DNA of 64,000 nucleotides from Sympetrum striolatum (taxonomy: Eukaryota > Arthropoda > Insecta > Odonata > Libellulidae), in the NCBI GenBank assembly GCA_947579665.1, contig CANPUZ010000066.1, positions 186,001 through 250,000 of the forward strand, in the 5' to 3' direction. Below, one piece after another: positions 49,406 to 59,749 of the stretch; the stretch's first letter is position 1; each line of letters starts with the position of its first letter. The notes under the pieces were generated by a model. That model was given only the letters and a program-made list of their open reading frames with translations. It searched no databases and was not told the DNA's origin. A program made the position numbers and the translations under genes.

Positions 49406-49847
49406 AGGAGCGGAGTGAAGCGAAGCCGAGAGAAGTCGAGCGACGCCAAGCGAAGTGAGGCGTCGCCGAGCTAAGTCGAGCGATTCGTAGCGAAGCCGAG
49501 GAAAATGAATTCCCAAGGAAAAACGGACTTGAAGAAAGTCTGGCCGGGAACCGATCCCGGGTTCTTCCTCTATCCGGGTGGCTGCTTTAACCATACAAGC
49601 TATCCAGTGAAGTTTTAGTGGAAAATTGCGAAATTCTCGTTAAAATTTTTGAAAATGAGTCCAATTTCGAATAGATTTAGTTGAATCTAAAGCAAAGTAG
49701 AGACAAAAATCATATTTAATTCAGTGCACCGCAAGGATTAATCAATTTCGTCAAGTAATTCCTAAGCGAAGCCAAGCTACGCCAAGCGAAGTAAAGCGAA
49801 GCCAAGATTAGACCAGCGTAGCCAAGCGAAGTCGAGTGGCGTCATAC
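49406..49847. repeat. Two blocks of 10-bp repeats (GAAGCCAAGC type)
   Basis: 49406-49503 and 49763-49847 consist of degenerate 10-mers such as GAAGCCGAGC, GAAGTCGAGC and ACGCCAAGC. They are separated by a family E tRNA-like piece and about 160 bp of AT-rich sequence. The period equals one DNA helical turn. Confidence 0.7.
49507..49600 (-). repeat. Family E tRNA-like repeat, copy 3
   Basis: ATTCCCAAGGAAAAACGG, GACTTGAAGAAAGTC and GGGAACCGATCCCGGG match the left arm of 39885-40085, followed by CTATCCGGGTGGCTGC and TTAACCATACAAGCTAT (antisense A-box region). No second arm is present. Confidence 0.5.
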
Positions 49848-50206
49848 TTCACAGCTCAATTCTAATTGCCGACACAAACACAGTAGTACGAATCCCACAA
49901 ATTTTATTAAAGTTGTTGAACGGTTTCGGTGTTAAAGCACTCATGGCCTCCCGTTAGCTTGGTAAATTAAAAGTGTAAAGTGTAAATACTGCGCGACCCC
50001 TAATTGTGAAGCGATATTATTGTTCCCTGATTTAAATAAGCAATATCGGTGTTTAATTTATTGAAATTGGTTGACTAATAAAGTTTTTATGGAATTTTCA
50101 TTTTTAGTAAGGAGTTTGAATTTTCCTGTTCTGTGTATTTTGAAATTTAGTTTTGATTATTTAAATTAGGTGTGCGAAGTTTGTGTTTATTTCGTTCAGT
50201 GATTTA

Positions 50207-51092
50207 ATTTTTGCTTTCTCCATATATGTACTAAAGAGAAATGTGTTTTCATGAAAAAAAATCGAATGCGAGATTTCAACGGAAATACATGTTTTGGGGC
50301 CCATAGAGCTGTTTTCTCCTCTGCAGCTGAATAGCTCGTTCTCGCTATTTTCACGAACATGTTTGTCTGTGTGTGGTAAAAACGTTTGTGTGCGCTCTAT
50401 CTTAAAAATTAATTATGCGATAATTTCCAAAATTAATATTTAGTGTTTTCCTAACAATGCCAAGAGTTGATGCCAAGAGTTTTTGAAGAATATCGCTCAA
50501 CCGGAAGTTGCGGTTTATCCGGAACAAAATTTTGTTTCTTAAATATCTCTGTCAAAATGCAATGTAGGTATATACATTTACACACAAAAGTTGTAGATTG
50601 TGTATTTTAATACAAATTTGTATTAAACATTTTTTCGTAACACTGATTGTTTAGGAGTTATTCCCCAATAATGTGGTTAACCGAAAGTTGTTGTTTATCC
50701 AGAAATGGACGTTATTCATACATATCTCTGTCAAAATGCAATGTAGGTACAAATATACAATTATATACCAAAGTTATAGATAATGTACTTTACTACAACT
50801 TTTGTATGAAACATTTTTTCGTAACACTGATTGTTTAGGAGTTATTCTTCAATAATGGTTAACCGGAAGTTGTTGTTTACCCAGAAATGGAAGTTTTTCA
50901 TACATATCTTGATCAGAATGCAATGTAGGTATATACAAGTATGTACCAAAGTTGTAGATAATGTTTTTCACTACAAAGCTTGTATGAAACATTTTCCAGT
51001 AACACTCATCGTTTTGGAGTTATTTATATATTACCGGCATAGGCTTCTGTTTTCAATAAATATGGAGAAAGTCATGTGTTGGCCACATCAGA
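50207..51092 (-). mobile_element. Family H element, copy 5 (three internal units)
   Basis: The minus-strand left end TCTGATGTGGCCAACACA is at 51092 and the right end GGAGAAAGCAAAAAT at 50207. Three ~177-bp units lie inside, each with AACTTCCGGTTAACC or a variant. The ORFs at 50647-51121 are readings of these units. Confidence 0.65.
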
Positions 51093-51674
51093 TTTTTATT
51101 AGTGTTTTTAAAATTCTCTAGTGAACTTTCCTTTGTGAACCTCGTCAGTTTAGTTTCACTTAGTTAATGTTCAAATAACGATTAACATTAACGATCAAAT
51201 AGTCGTACTAGTTAAGAACTTTTAAATAGCTATCGATTAGTACTTATATCCTTCGTATTTATTCACAACAAAACTAGAACTTATTAAAAAATAGATCATT
51301 TAACGCGGCAAGCGTTCACAATTTAATTTCATCCGCGAAAGTAATTGACACATAGAATATTAATAAAAGATGAAAAGAATAGTTTCGAGTTTTTACATGT
51401 TTTTTCGTTTGGACCGAAACGCAACGAGAGATGAAAAATAAAAGTCGTCACTATGGAAATAAGCGGTGAGCTGACCTCATCTCTCGTTTTCGAGGAAAGA
51501 ACCACTCGTCGCTCGGGCATTTGAAAAGCCGTCGCTCGAGGCCACCCACTACGCTCATTGTAATTCGCAACGAGAGGGTCAGCGGAAAGATAGTGGCCGA
51601 GTCACGGGCATCAAATACCTCGATATATACAGTGTCCTTTAATCGCGACCACGAATATTTTTTCTAAGCGGGTA
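51093..51674. other. No gene recognised
   Basis: The first half is AT-rich; 51500-51674 is GC-richer and probably belongs to the LINE whose RNase H follows, but no domain could be read. Confidence 0.35.
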
Positions 51675-52114
51675 ACGAAAAAGCGGACAACGCAGCAAAA
51701 GAAGCCCCTTGGTATCCCAATGCCCGAGTCTGTAAAGGTCACACCTAAGGACGCATCTCCGTAATATTTCTCTCGATAAGTGGAAGAGAACCTGGAGAAG
51801 CCTCATAAGTGACTACTCATAAAGCCAGTCATAGCAGCGTGGGCCTCATCATCAATCGGGGAGAGGAGGTGGCAGTCACACGCCTCAGGATTGGGCGCCC
51901 TGGCATACTCATTCCTCTTCTCAGAGGAAACAATACCTCCTGACCAATGTGACTGCCAAATCAGCATCAGAAACCTCCTGCTAGAATGCGATAAATACGA
52001 AACAACCCGCAGACTCTTAGGAATCAGAGGTGACATTAACACAATTCTAGCGGATGACTAAATACACAAAGTACTGATCTTCCTAAAGAAAACTGAGCTT
52101 TTCCAAAAACTCTG
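51675..52114 (+). pseudogene. LINE-D C-terminal part: RNase H and zinc-knuckle tail
   Basis: GNEKADNAAKEAPWYPNARV matches the last conserved RNase H block (GN..AD..AK.A). After frameshifts, VAVTRLRIGRPGI matches the TRLRIGH segment. CDCQISIRNLLLECDKYETTR matches the C..C...VRHLLLECP.Y...R tail, and IFLKKTELFQKL the final FL..TGL segment. This arrangement is typical of I/R1/Jockey-related LINEs that carry RNase H. Several stops and frame changes make it nonfunctional. It is distinct from LINE-A and LINE-B. Confidence 0.7.
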
Positions 52115-52450
52115 AACATGTATCCGAGAAAGATATCAATGCTCAATTCCATACTCTTCTCGCGCATTATACACACTAGCAACTACGACTGTTATAGTCC
52201 ATCATGCTCTGCCAGCCATCAAATTACAGCGCATGCAAAACTCTGCCACGTGGTTTATTTTCAACTTAAAAGAAGTACGATCACGTTTAGGAATATTACT
52301 CCAAGCTATCCTTGCTAAAACTAAATTTGCGTCGAAAGCATCACATTTTGTCTAGCAACAATAGATTTTTAGCAACAATTTATTTATTTATTCATTCATT
52401 CAAATCTCACATACAGCATAACAATGCCAATTTAAAGTGAAATATAAAAA

Positions 52451-53302
52451 TCTGATGTGGCCAACACATGACTTTCTCCATATTTATTGAAAACAGAAGC
52501 CTATACAGGCAATTTATAAATAACTCCAAAATAATGAGTGTTACAGGAAAATGTTTCATACAACATTTGTGGTAAAAAAAAATCTATAACTTTGGTACTT
52601 AATTGAACATACCGACATTGCATTCTGAAAGAGATAAGTATGAAAAACTTCAATTTCTGGGTAAACAGCAACTTCCGGTTAACCATTATTCAAGAATAAC
52701 TCCTAAACAATCAGTGTTACGAAAAAATGTTTTTACAAAAGTAGTAGTTAAGTACATTATCTACAACTTTTGTGTGGAAATGTATATACCTATATCGCAT
52801 TCTTACAGAGATATTTAAGAAAAACTTCCATTTCTGGATTAACAACAACTTCCGGTTAACCATTATTGGGGAATAACTCCTAAACAATCAGTGTTACGAA
52901 AAGGTTTTATATACAAACTTTGCAGTAAAATACATTATCTACAACTTTTGTGTGTAATTGTATATACCTATATTGCATTCTTACAGAGATATTTAAGAAA
53001 CAAAAGTTTGTTTCGGTTAAACCGCAACTTCCGGTTAAGCGGTATTTACCAAAAACTAACCAACTCTTGGCATTGTTAGGGAAATACTAAATATGAATTT
53101 TGAAAATGATCGGATAATTACTTTTTAAGATAGAGCGCACACAAACTTTTTAACCACAGACACACAGACAGACATGTTCGGGAAAAAGGCTGAAACATGC
53201 TCTATGGGCCCCAAAACATCTATTTCCGTCGAAATCTGGAGGTCGAATTTTTTTGCGAATACAATACTTTCTCTATACTACGTATAGGGAGAAAGTAAAA
53301 AT
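52451..53302 (+). mobile_element. Family H element, copy 6 (three internal units)
   Basis: Left end TCTGATGTGGCCAACACA, right end GGGAGAAAGTAAAAAT preceded by the CTATACTACGTATAG hairpin. Internal units start at AATAACTCC words at 52519, 52695 and 52872, giving spacings of 176 and 177 bp. It lies in the opposite orientation to copy 5, 1.36 kb away. Confidence 0.7.
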
Positions 53303-53940
53303 ATACATATTGTAAAGTAATAAACATAAACAGTAAAAAGTGACATAAAATATAGAGAAAAAGAAAACAAACATAAAGGTAGATTTTACAATTATATGGA
53401 TCTGTCGTGTGGTAAGCTCAGGTTCAAAAATTTCCATGTAGATAGGGAGAAAGGGTCAATAGAAGGAGGAATTGAGTTCTTTTGAAGACGAAAGAAAAGG
53501 GAGCGATTGATAAGTGGAAGTCTAGGCGTAGTATAGTGAAGTAAAGATGTCAAACGGGCTGTTTGGATCACGATGATTGATAAGTTAAGGCAGGGCAGTC
53601 ATAAAGGGAGTTCAGCAGTGAATGTAAGAAGGATAAATCATGTATCGTTCTAGGTTACAGAGAAAGATTCCAAGGATAGTGAAGATACGATAGAATTTTT
53701 AGAGGCTTAACGGAAGGAATGAACTTTTGCAATTCTGAGAAAGAAGTTCTGTCTAATGAGGAAAGATGAGTTGGAACGAGATCACCTAAATATATTAACT
53801 CCTTATTCACATCTTTGGATTCCGGTCATGACCTTGCAACGAGAGGTTGCAAGAAACTCTTGATTCCCCAGCACAGAAATGAAATGCTCCATAAATCGAT
53901 TACAGTCGCAGCTAGCAACCTCTGGAACGAGAAATAAAAA

Positions 53941-54930
53941 TCTGACGTGGCCAGCACATGACTTTCTCCATGTATAAGATGTAAATATTTATCTACGACA
54001 GTAATTTCGAACTCAATATTCAATCTAAACTTGAAAGATAAGAAATTTATTTATATATTATTATCTTTGACGTCACTAACATTATAAATAATGTTTTTCG
54101 GGACATGTTCGATGAAAAACGATGAAATTGGCCTTTCGCCCACAGCGCCCACTAAGTACATAATCAGCACTTCCGGTTTATCAGTATTTCACGAATAACT
54201 CCTAAACAATCAGTTATACAGAAATATGTTTAATGCAAAACTTATAGTTAATTTCATTTTCAAAAACTTTTATCAATAATAATATACACCTAAATATCAG
54301 ATTAATGGAGATTGTTTGCAAAAACGGAAACGAGCTTCGAAAAGTAAAGCTCAACTTCCGGTTAACCGATTTACTCCAAAAACTAATGAACTCTATAACC
54401 ACAAACCAAAACACTATATATGAAATTTAGTATAGATACGACTAATAGTTTTAATGTTAGAGCGTTCAAAGTGTACATAATCAGCCACTTCCGGTTTATC
54501 AGTATTTCAGGAATAACTCCTAAACAATTAGTGATAAAAAAATATATTAAATACAAAAGTTATAGTAAATTACAATTTTTAAAACTTTTATCAATAATAG
54601 TCTATACCTAAGTATCAGATTAATGGTGATTGTTTGCAAAAACGGAAACGAGCTTCGAAGAATAAAGCTCAACTTCCGGTTAACCAATTTACTCCAAACA
54701 CTAATCAACTCTGACAGCACCTTCCACAATACTATATATGAGGTTTGGTATTGATATAGTTAATAGTTTTAAAGTTAAAGCGTCCACAATCACACACATA
54801 CACACAGACATCATTCCGAAAATGACGTGTTCTAGGGTCCCCAAAACGTGTATTTCCGTTGAAATCTCGAAGTCGATTTTTTCATGAAAACAATACTTTC
54901 TCTATACTTCGTATATGGAGAGAGTAAAAA
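53941..54930 (+). mobile_element. Family H element, copy 7 (subfamily B, 317-bp internal duplication)
   Basis: Left end TCTGACGTGGCCAGCACA, right end GGAGAGAGTAAAAA. The segment from GTACATAATCAGCACTTCC (about 54155) recurs from about 54472, a longer unit of about 317 bp that includes both the AACTTCCGGTTAACC word and the pre-terminal region. The flanks rejoin a LINE-B reading frame. Confidence 0.65.
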
Positions 54931-55321
54931 CCTATCTTCCGTCTTCAACTTCAAGAGCAAATGCCACAATCATCTCTTAACCATACAAATCAGAACTTAA
55001 ATCGCAAGGAAACGCACAACTCCATCAACTCATTGAGATCGCAAACTTTCTTGGCTTTCCTACCTCAATTTCAAAACATGTCTCCTCCTTATCTTATCCA
55101 CCGTCAAAAACAAATGTTTTTTATTGCAATATGTTCTTTTATTCATTACTCTTTAATGCTCATTCTTTGTCTTTTTTCAGTGTTTTGAAATGTTTTTACT
55201 TATATATAATCTGAATATTCAACGAGAATTTACCAAGCAAAATTATGTTTATAATGTTTATATGTTCGGTATGTCTATTATGTTCATATAATTTAGCATG
55301 TTATTGACAAAACTAGCTTAA

Positions 55322-57828
55322 CCCATCAGCGCCCAGAGGTGCCGTTTGGCACCCAACGAAAAAGCGACGCGTAATTCCGGCATCGCCGCTCTGTTTGCTT
55401 GTCTGGCGATTTACGTTTATCTAGGTACCTCTCCTCTATCCTCTCCACCCCTCTGTGTCACATGCGCGTCTGCAGTCGACGAGAAAGGATCATTTTGCGT
55501 AAACAAGTCGAGGAGGAATGATCGCCATGTCTTCAAGAAAAAGGTAAGCTTCTAAAAATTATTGTTTTAACTATTAATTTGAGGTGATAGTGTGATTTAC
55601 GTGTTGCCAACAAGTCATAGTGCCCTCATAAGTACTTATCTTGGGTCAGATTTCGTTATATTGCGGTAGAGGCGTTGTTTTTTTCGGTGGATGCCGTTTG
55701 GCACCGCTGGGCGGCTAGCGTAGCACCATGGTGCAGTTTACCAGAATTTGCTGTTTTTATATGTTATTGGTATTTTCGGAGTTAAATTTTGCTTTTAGGC
55801 AAAGAAAATATTATTTACGAATATTTCTTTTTTATTTTGGGATATGGCTGGTAGGAGGGAGGTTTGACGCTATTTCTGATGTTTGTTTTCATATTCTTTT
55901 TTGTTTCTTCGTATAGACATACTTTGATTACTAATCACTCCCCGACATTTCTTTTCCGCAATGAAAAGAAGGCAATATTTTTGTCTTACGTAATAAATAT
56001 AGGCCTACCCGGCAAAAAGCGCGATTTTAGTACTTTTTTATTTTTTATGTGTAATTTATTTATAATCTTATGTTTGAGCATTTCTTCTGCAACGTAGAAG
56101 AAACCGAGAAAAAAATAGTGTGCACATTCCGTTCTAAAAGTAAAACAAAAATTTGCCGGTTATAACTCAAACTATGAAGGTTTCCTAATTCCGAGTATTC
56201 TTTCCAGGACCAAAACTGTCAAAGAGGCTCTTGATTACCTAGAAGAGGAGAGGGTTGATGATGTATCATGTATATACATAGAACCTCCAGAAAGCAACGT
56301 TCTAACCGATGAGGATTCTGGCGATGAGGACGACGGAGGAGCAATTGACAACCTTTCCGGGAGGCAGTTGAGAGCAAGGGCTGAAATAGTGTATTATAAA
56401 GCAGATGCCAAAGATCTTTTTGGCAAATCTAGGGACGAGGATAGTACTGACTCTGATATAAGTCAAATATCAGCACCAAAACGTAAGCGCGGCCAAACAT
56501 CAAAAAGCAGAAAAATATCACAGTCGAAGAAGAAATCTGTTCAGAAGAAAGGTGCCCCGAAACAACAATTTAAATGGAAGAAAGGCGTCGATTTGAAGAC
56601 TCAGGAAAATATTTTTCCAGAAGCAGATTACCTTTCGTTGTGGGATAAAACTGCTGTCGACATTTTTGAAATGTTTTTCGATCAAGACGTCATCAGTTTT
56701 ATTGCTGAGGAAAGTAACAAGTATGCACTTTTCTCTAATGCCTCGAGCTTGCCTAACATCACCGTAGAGGAAATCAAGGTTTTCCTTGGCATACTCATAC
56801 TTTCTGGCTACAATACAGTTCCAGACAAACGTCAGTATTGGGAAGAGGCACGAGACGTCCGCGACGATCTTGTGTTTTGCAGTATGCGAAGAAATCGGTT
56901 TTCGGAGATACAGCGCTACTTGCATCTAGCAGACAATACCAAGCCCAACCCTACGGACAAGTTTTGGAAGTTGAGAGCCTTCATGGACATGATTCAAGAA
57001 AAGCTTTTGAAAAATCATCGGCCCGAACAAAATTTTGATTTGGCTCTAAGTGTAACGTAGGGTTGTGCGTTGTGTGCTTCATCGCGTACCACGTGCCTAA
57101 ATAAGGTGGTCTACAGCTTTTCATGGTATTTTTCATAGATTGTTAACTTTATTAAAAGCATTCTACTAAGATTTTGTAAGCTTTCCAGTAGTAGAGATTG
57201 GGAGACTGATTTGTATTGTTTTTGTTCCTAATTTTTGTTGGTGTTCGTGATTGCTCCTATCCTAATTACTTTTTTGAACTCATGTGATAATACAGGGACC
57301 TGATAATCAACCAAAGAATATGTAGGTTTGGACTTGAAAAGGAGTCTGATTTTTCTAGTTTTTTAGTACTTGCGTTATAATATGTAAAGGTCGATATTCA
57401 TATGTAACTTTGTGTCTAATCGGTGCATAAACAATCTTGATGTTCTGCACAGGTAGTTATGCTTGTTGTAACGCATGTGCGAGTTTTTATGTACGTTTAT
57501 TTTTTTAGTGTAAGACACTTTACATTTGATGAAAACCCAATGGATGGGTTCATGTTTTTCTTTTGCTACATTTTTAAAGCAACAAATAAATAAATACCAA
57601 TTTTACGCACATATTTTCCAATTATTTGTAATAACCATAGACCATAATAAGTTAGTTGCATATAGCTATGATTACCGCCCAGCGGTGCCATACAGCACCC
57701 GACTCCCCCGCGCTTAATATCGTGTGTACAGGAATTTTACCGATCAAGGCACTATTCTAACGCCATAAACCATGTTTTCTAGTAAAATCTTCGATTTCCG
57801 AGAAAAAAAAACCTTGGGCGCTGAAGGG
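55322..57828 (+). mobile_element. piggyBac-type DNA transposon, 2,507 bp
   Basis: TTAA flanks both sides (55318-55321 and 57829-57832), the target duplication of the piggyBac superfamily. Terminal inverted repeats read CCCATCAGCGCCCAGAGG on the left and, inverted, CCCTTCAGCGCCCAAGG on the right. Subterminal motifs TGCCGTTTGGCACC (about 55339 and 55690) and the inverted GGTGCCATACAGCACC (about 57685) form a second inverted pair with CCGCCCAGCGG. One truncated transposase gene lies inside. Ends look intact, so the copy could be mobilised only if full transposase came from elsewhere (inference). Confidence 0.9.
55527..57060 (+). CDS. Truncated piggyBac transposase, two exons, 289 residues
   Basis: Coding exons are 55527-55543 and 56208-57060, joined across a GTAAGC donor and a TTCTTTCCAG acceptor; the join keeps one frame. 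Residues 32-48 are acidic (TDEDSGDEDDGG), a region known in piggyBac N-termini. Residues 94-132 are rich in Lys, Arg and Ser, possibly a nuclear localisation signal. From about 145 the conserved family core begins: VDIFEMFFDQDVISFI, VFLGILILSGYN, YWEEARDVR, MRRNRFSEIQRYLHLADN, DKFWKLRAFMDMI. It ends at LALSVT, before the first catalytic Asp; family members are about 550-600 residues. After the stop the same frame reads GCALCASSRTTC, which looks like the remnant of the C-terminal cysteine-rich domain, so an internal deletion is likely. A DNA-binding repressor role is possible but only inferred. Confidence 0.8.
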
Positions 57829-57956
57829 TTAAGCTAGTTAGAACTCTGCTTCTGGTTGATTTCTTTCTGTTCTCACATGACAAAGTGTTAGGTGTAAGAA
57901 GGGACTTGATAGTCTCAATCTCGCCCTGAATAAAGTCCTATTATAATTATTATTAT

Positions 57957-58861
57957 TGTGTATAGAGACATCGTAACTCAAGGTGACACTGGTTGTTTGC
58001 AGAACGGTCTGAATATGATTTGGGGTTGGTGTAGTGACTGGCAGCTCGAGCTGAATCTAAAGAAGTGCGTTGCCATGACTTTCACGCGGTCCACTAACGT
58101 TACCTAGGTTCCGCATAGAATTTCAGGAAATCCCTTTCAGCTCGTGATGCATCGTAAATACCTAGGAAACACGCTCAGCAGTGATTTTTCCTTTTATATA
58201 CCAAATTCGAAATATGAAAGGCGAATGGAATGCTAAGGATAGACAGTAGAATTCAGATGTTCATCTAAAGTGAAATAAATAGCGCACTTTTCCAAGGGAG
58301 ATTTCAGATTCGACAGCAGTGGCTGTGATAGAATCCCTCGGATGGAACTCTCTCAGTCATCGAGGGAAGCTTTTTGATAAATTTATCACTACCGGGGAGG
58401 AGATATAAGGAGAAGAGGAGAATCCGATGACTTTGCTTAATAAGTGATGACTATGCTTAGAATCCGATGACTATGCTTAGTAAGTGATGAGGATGCTTAG
58501 AATACGATGACTATGCTTAGTTTGTGATGAGTATGTTTAGAATACTATGACTATGCTCATTAAGTGATGAGGATGCTTAGAATCCGATGACTATGCTTAG
58601 TAAGTGATTATCACAAGAAGCTTTTCGATAAATTAATCACTACCGGGGAGGAGATATTGTCATCCCACTTATATAAACTTCCGCGATCTTCGGGAGAAAA
58701 CAAAAGAGAGAAATACAGGGAAGTAGTTGTAAGTACAGATGGTTACTTATGGTTCCAGCAGAGTATTAGAGAAGCTAATAGTTCTCCAGGTTAGATAGGG
58801 ATTTTGATGTCTTACACCCCCTGCTACGCGCCTCTGTCGGATTGCAGGGTATGTAAATGTA
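57957..58861 (+). pseudogene. LINE-A-related reverse transcriptase 3' part with internal satellite
   Basis: The frame begins YRDIVTQGDTGCLQNGLN, then WCSDWQLELNLKKCVAMTF (the W..W.LELN..KC block), KYLGNTLSSDFS, and after a gap TAVAVIESLGWNSLSHR. A 20-bp tandem array (58421-58610) follows. The sequence ends with a 3' stem-loop (58819-58849, arms CCCTGC/GCAGGG) and an ATGTAAATGTA tail. It starts directly at the LINE-B tail. Stops and frameshifts show it is dead. Confidence 0.7.
58421..58610. repeat. 20-bp minisatellite, alternating two monomer types
   Basis: Nine full monomers and a partial one alternate between an AATCCGATGACTATGCTTAG type and a TAAGTGATGAGGATGCTTAG type, so the true period is 40 bp. 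It lies inside the LINE-A-related copy. Confidence 0.9.
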
Positions 58862-59319
58862 CTCAAGTAGAGGTAAGGAAGAAGTGCACCATTTCTCTTA
58901 CTCTCCTTATGTACATCCTCACTAAGAATTCCACTTTGCATTCGCCTTTCACGCTTTCTGATTGACGCACCGAATTTTCCCTTTCATACGAACGACCTGT
59001 TTTAACCCATTAAATATACGTCTTTTGGCATTTTCCATATGAGAGGAGTCCTCGACTTATGGGGGTCTCATATACAAGATTGGTGGCGTCATTCGAGAAT
59101 TCTTTCTCTCTGGACCACACGCACCTCGTTCATCTCCTGCTCTCACTTCTTCCAAAAGAGATCGAGAGTTTAGCTCTTAATTTCACGAAATGAAGTATCA
59201 GTAGATTTCATAATGATTGCGATTTCTCTTTCAATCGCAGAATTAAGTATTCGTCATTCAAAATATCATACAAATTTTTGTGAGTCATTAAAGGTACAAT
59301 AGAGTACTATATAACGATA
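58862..59319. other. No gene recognised
   Basis: Between two LINE copies; no coding segment recognised. A CTCTCTTTTGGAAGAAGTG-type purine/pyrimidine patch near 59140 has no clear meaning. Confidence 0.35.
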
Positions 59320-59660
59320 TTTAGTCCGTCTAGAGTATCCTTGGTTCGACTCTGGACGACTCGAATCGTCTCTCTCATAAGAAATGCACGTAAAGTTCGT
59401 TTTGATCGATTGCAGACATTTTTTCTTTCGCGGAATTAAATCAGAAATAATGGTCGTACGAAATCGAGATGAACACCAAAAGAAAGGAAATTGAACAAAG
59501 ATTTGTATTTCGGTCGTGAAATATCGTAATCGAGTCGAAATTGAGAGAAATCAGACAAAAAAGACGAAATATTTGTGTGATTTTGTGAGCGTAAACAACT
59601 CCCTAACGACAAAGGTGATTGTTGAACTAAACTCCCTTACGAACACACGAGAATGATAGT
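59320..59660 (+). repeat. Family D SINE-like repeat, copy 8 (best preserved)
   Basis: The head has CTTGGTTCGACTC (box B-like, near 59339). The body includes GAATTAAATCAGAAATAATGG, CACCAAAAGAAAGG and GAAATATCGTAATCGAG-type words. The 3' end is ACAAAGGTGATTGTTGAAC. With copies 7a and 7b it gives the plus-strand orientation of the family. Confidence 0.5.
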
Positions 59661-59749
59661 CTAGTAAGAAAGATACAGGCAAAGAAGAGCCGACAATTTA
59701 TGGCAACAAAACCATTATAGTCCTGTCAAATTGGACAATTGAAAGGGTC

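Larger units (their letters stand above)
53775..57956 (+). mobile_element. LINE-B 3' end split by element H7 and by piggyBac
   Basis: Three pieces belong together. 53775-53940 encodes YINSLFTSLDSGHDL, TRGCKKLLIPQHRNEM and ITVAASNLWN, the C-terminal block also present at 45726-46430. 54931-55317 continues with LSSVFNFKSKC, then 3' untranslated sequence. 57833-57956 finishes with TAGTCTCAATCTCGCCC, AATAAAGTCC and a TTATTATTATT tail. H7 (53941-54930) interrupts the coding end and piggyBac (55318-57832) the untranslated end, so both insertions are younger than the LINE. Confidence 0.75.

Noticed and set aside
50647..51121. Two similar plus-strand ORFs both beginning MFRSYS
   Set aside because: They resemble each other only because both read across adjacent 177-bp units of element H5 in antisense.
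55346..55555. 69-codon ORF at the left end of the piggyBac element
   Set aside because: It overlaps the inverted repeat and untranslated leader. The true start codon at 55527 lies in a different frame and joins exon 2 by a good splice pair.
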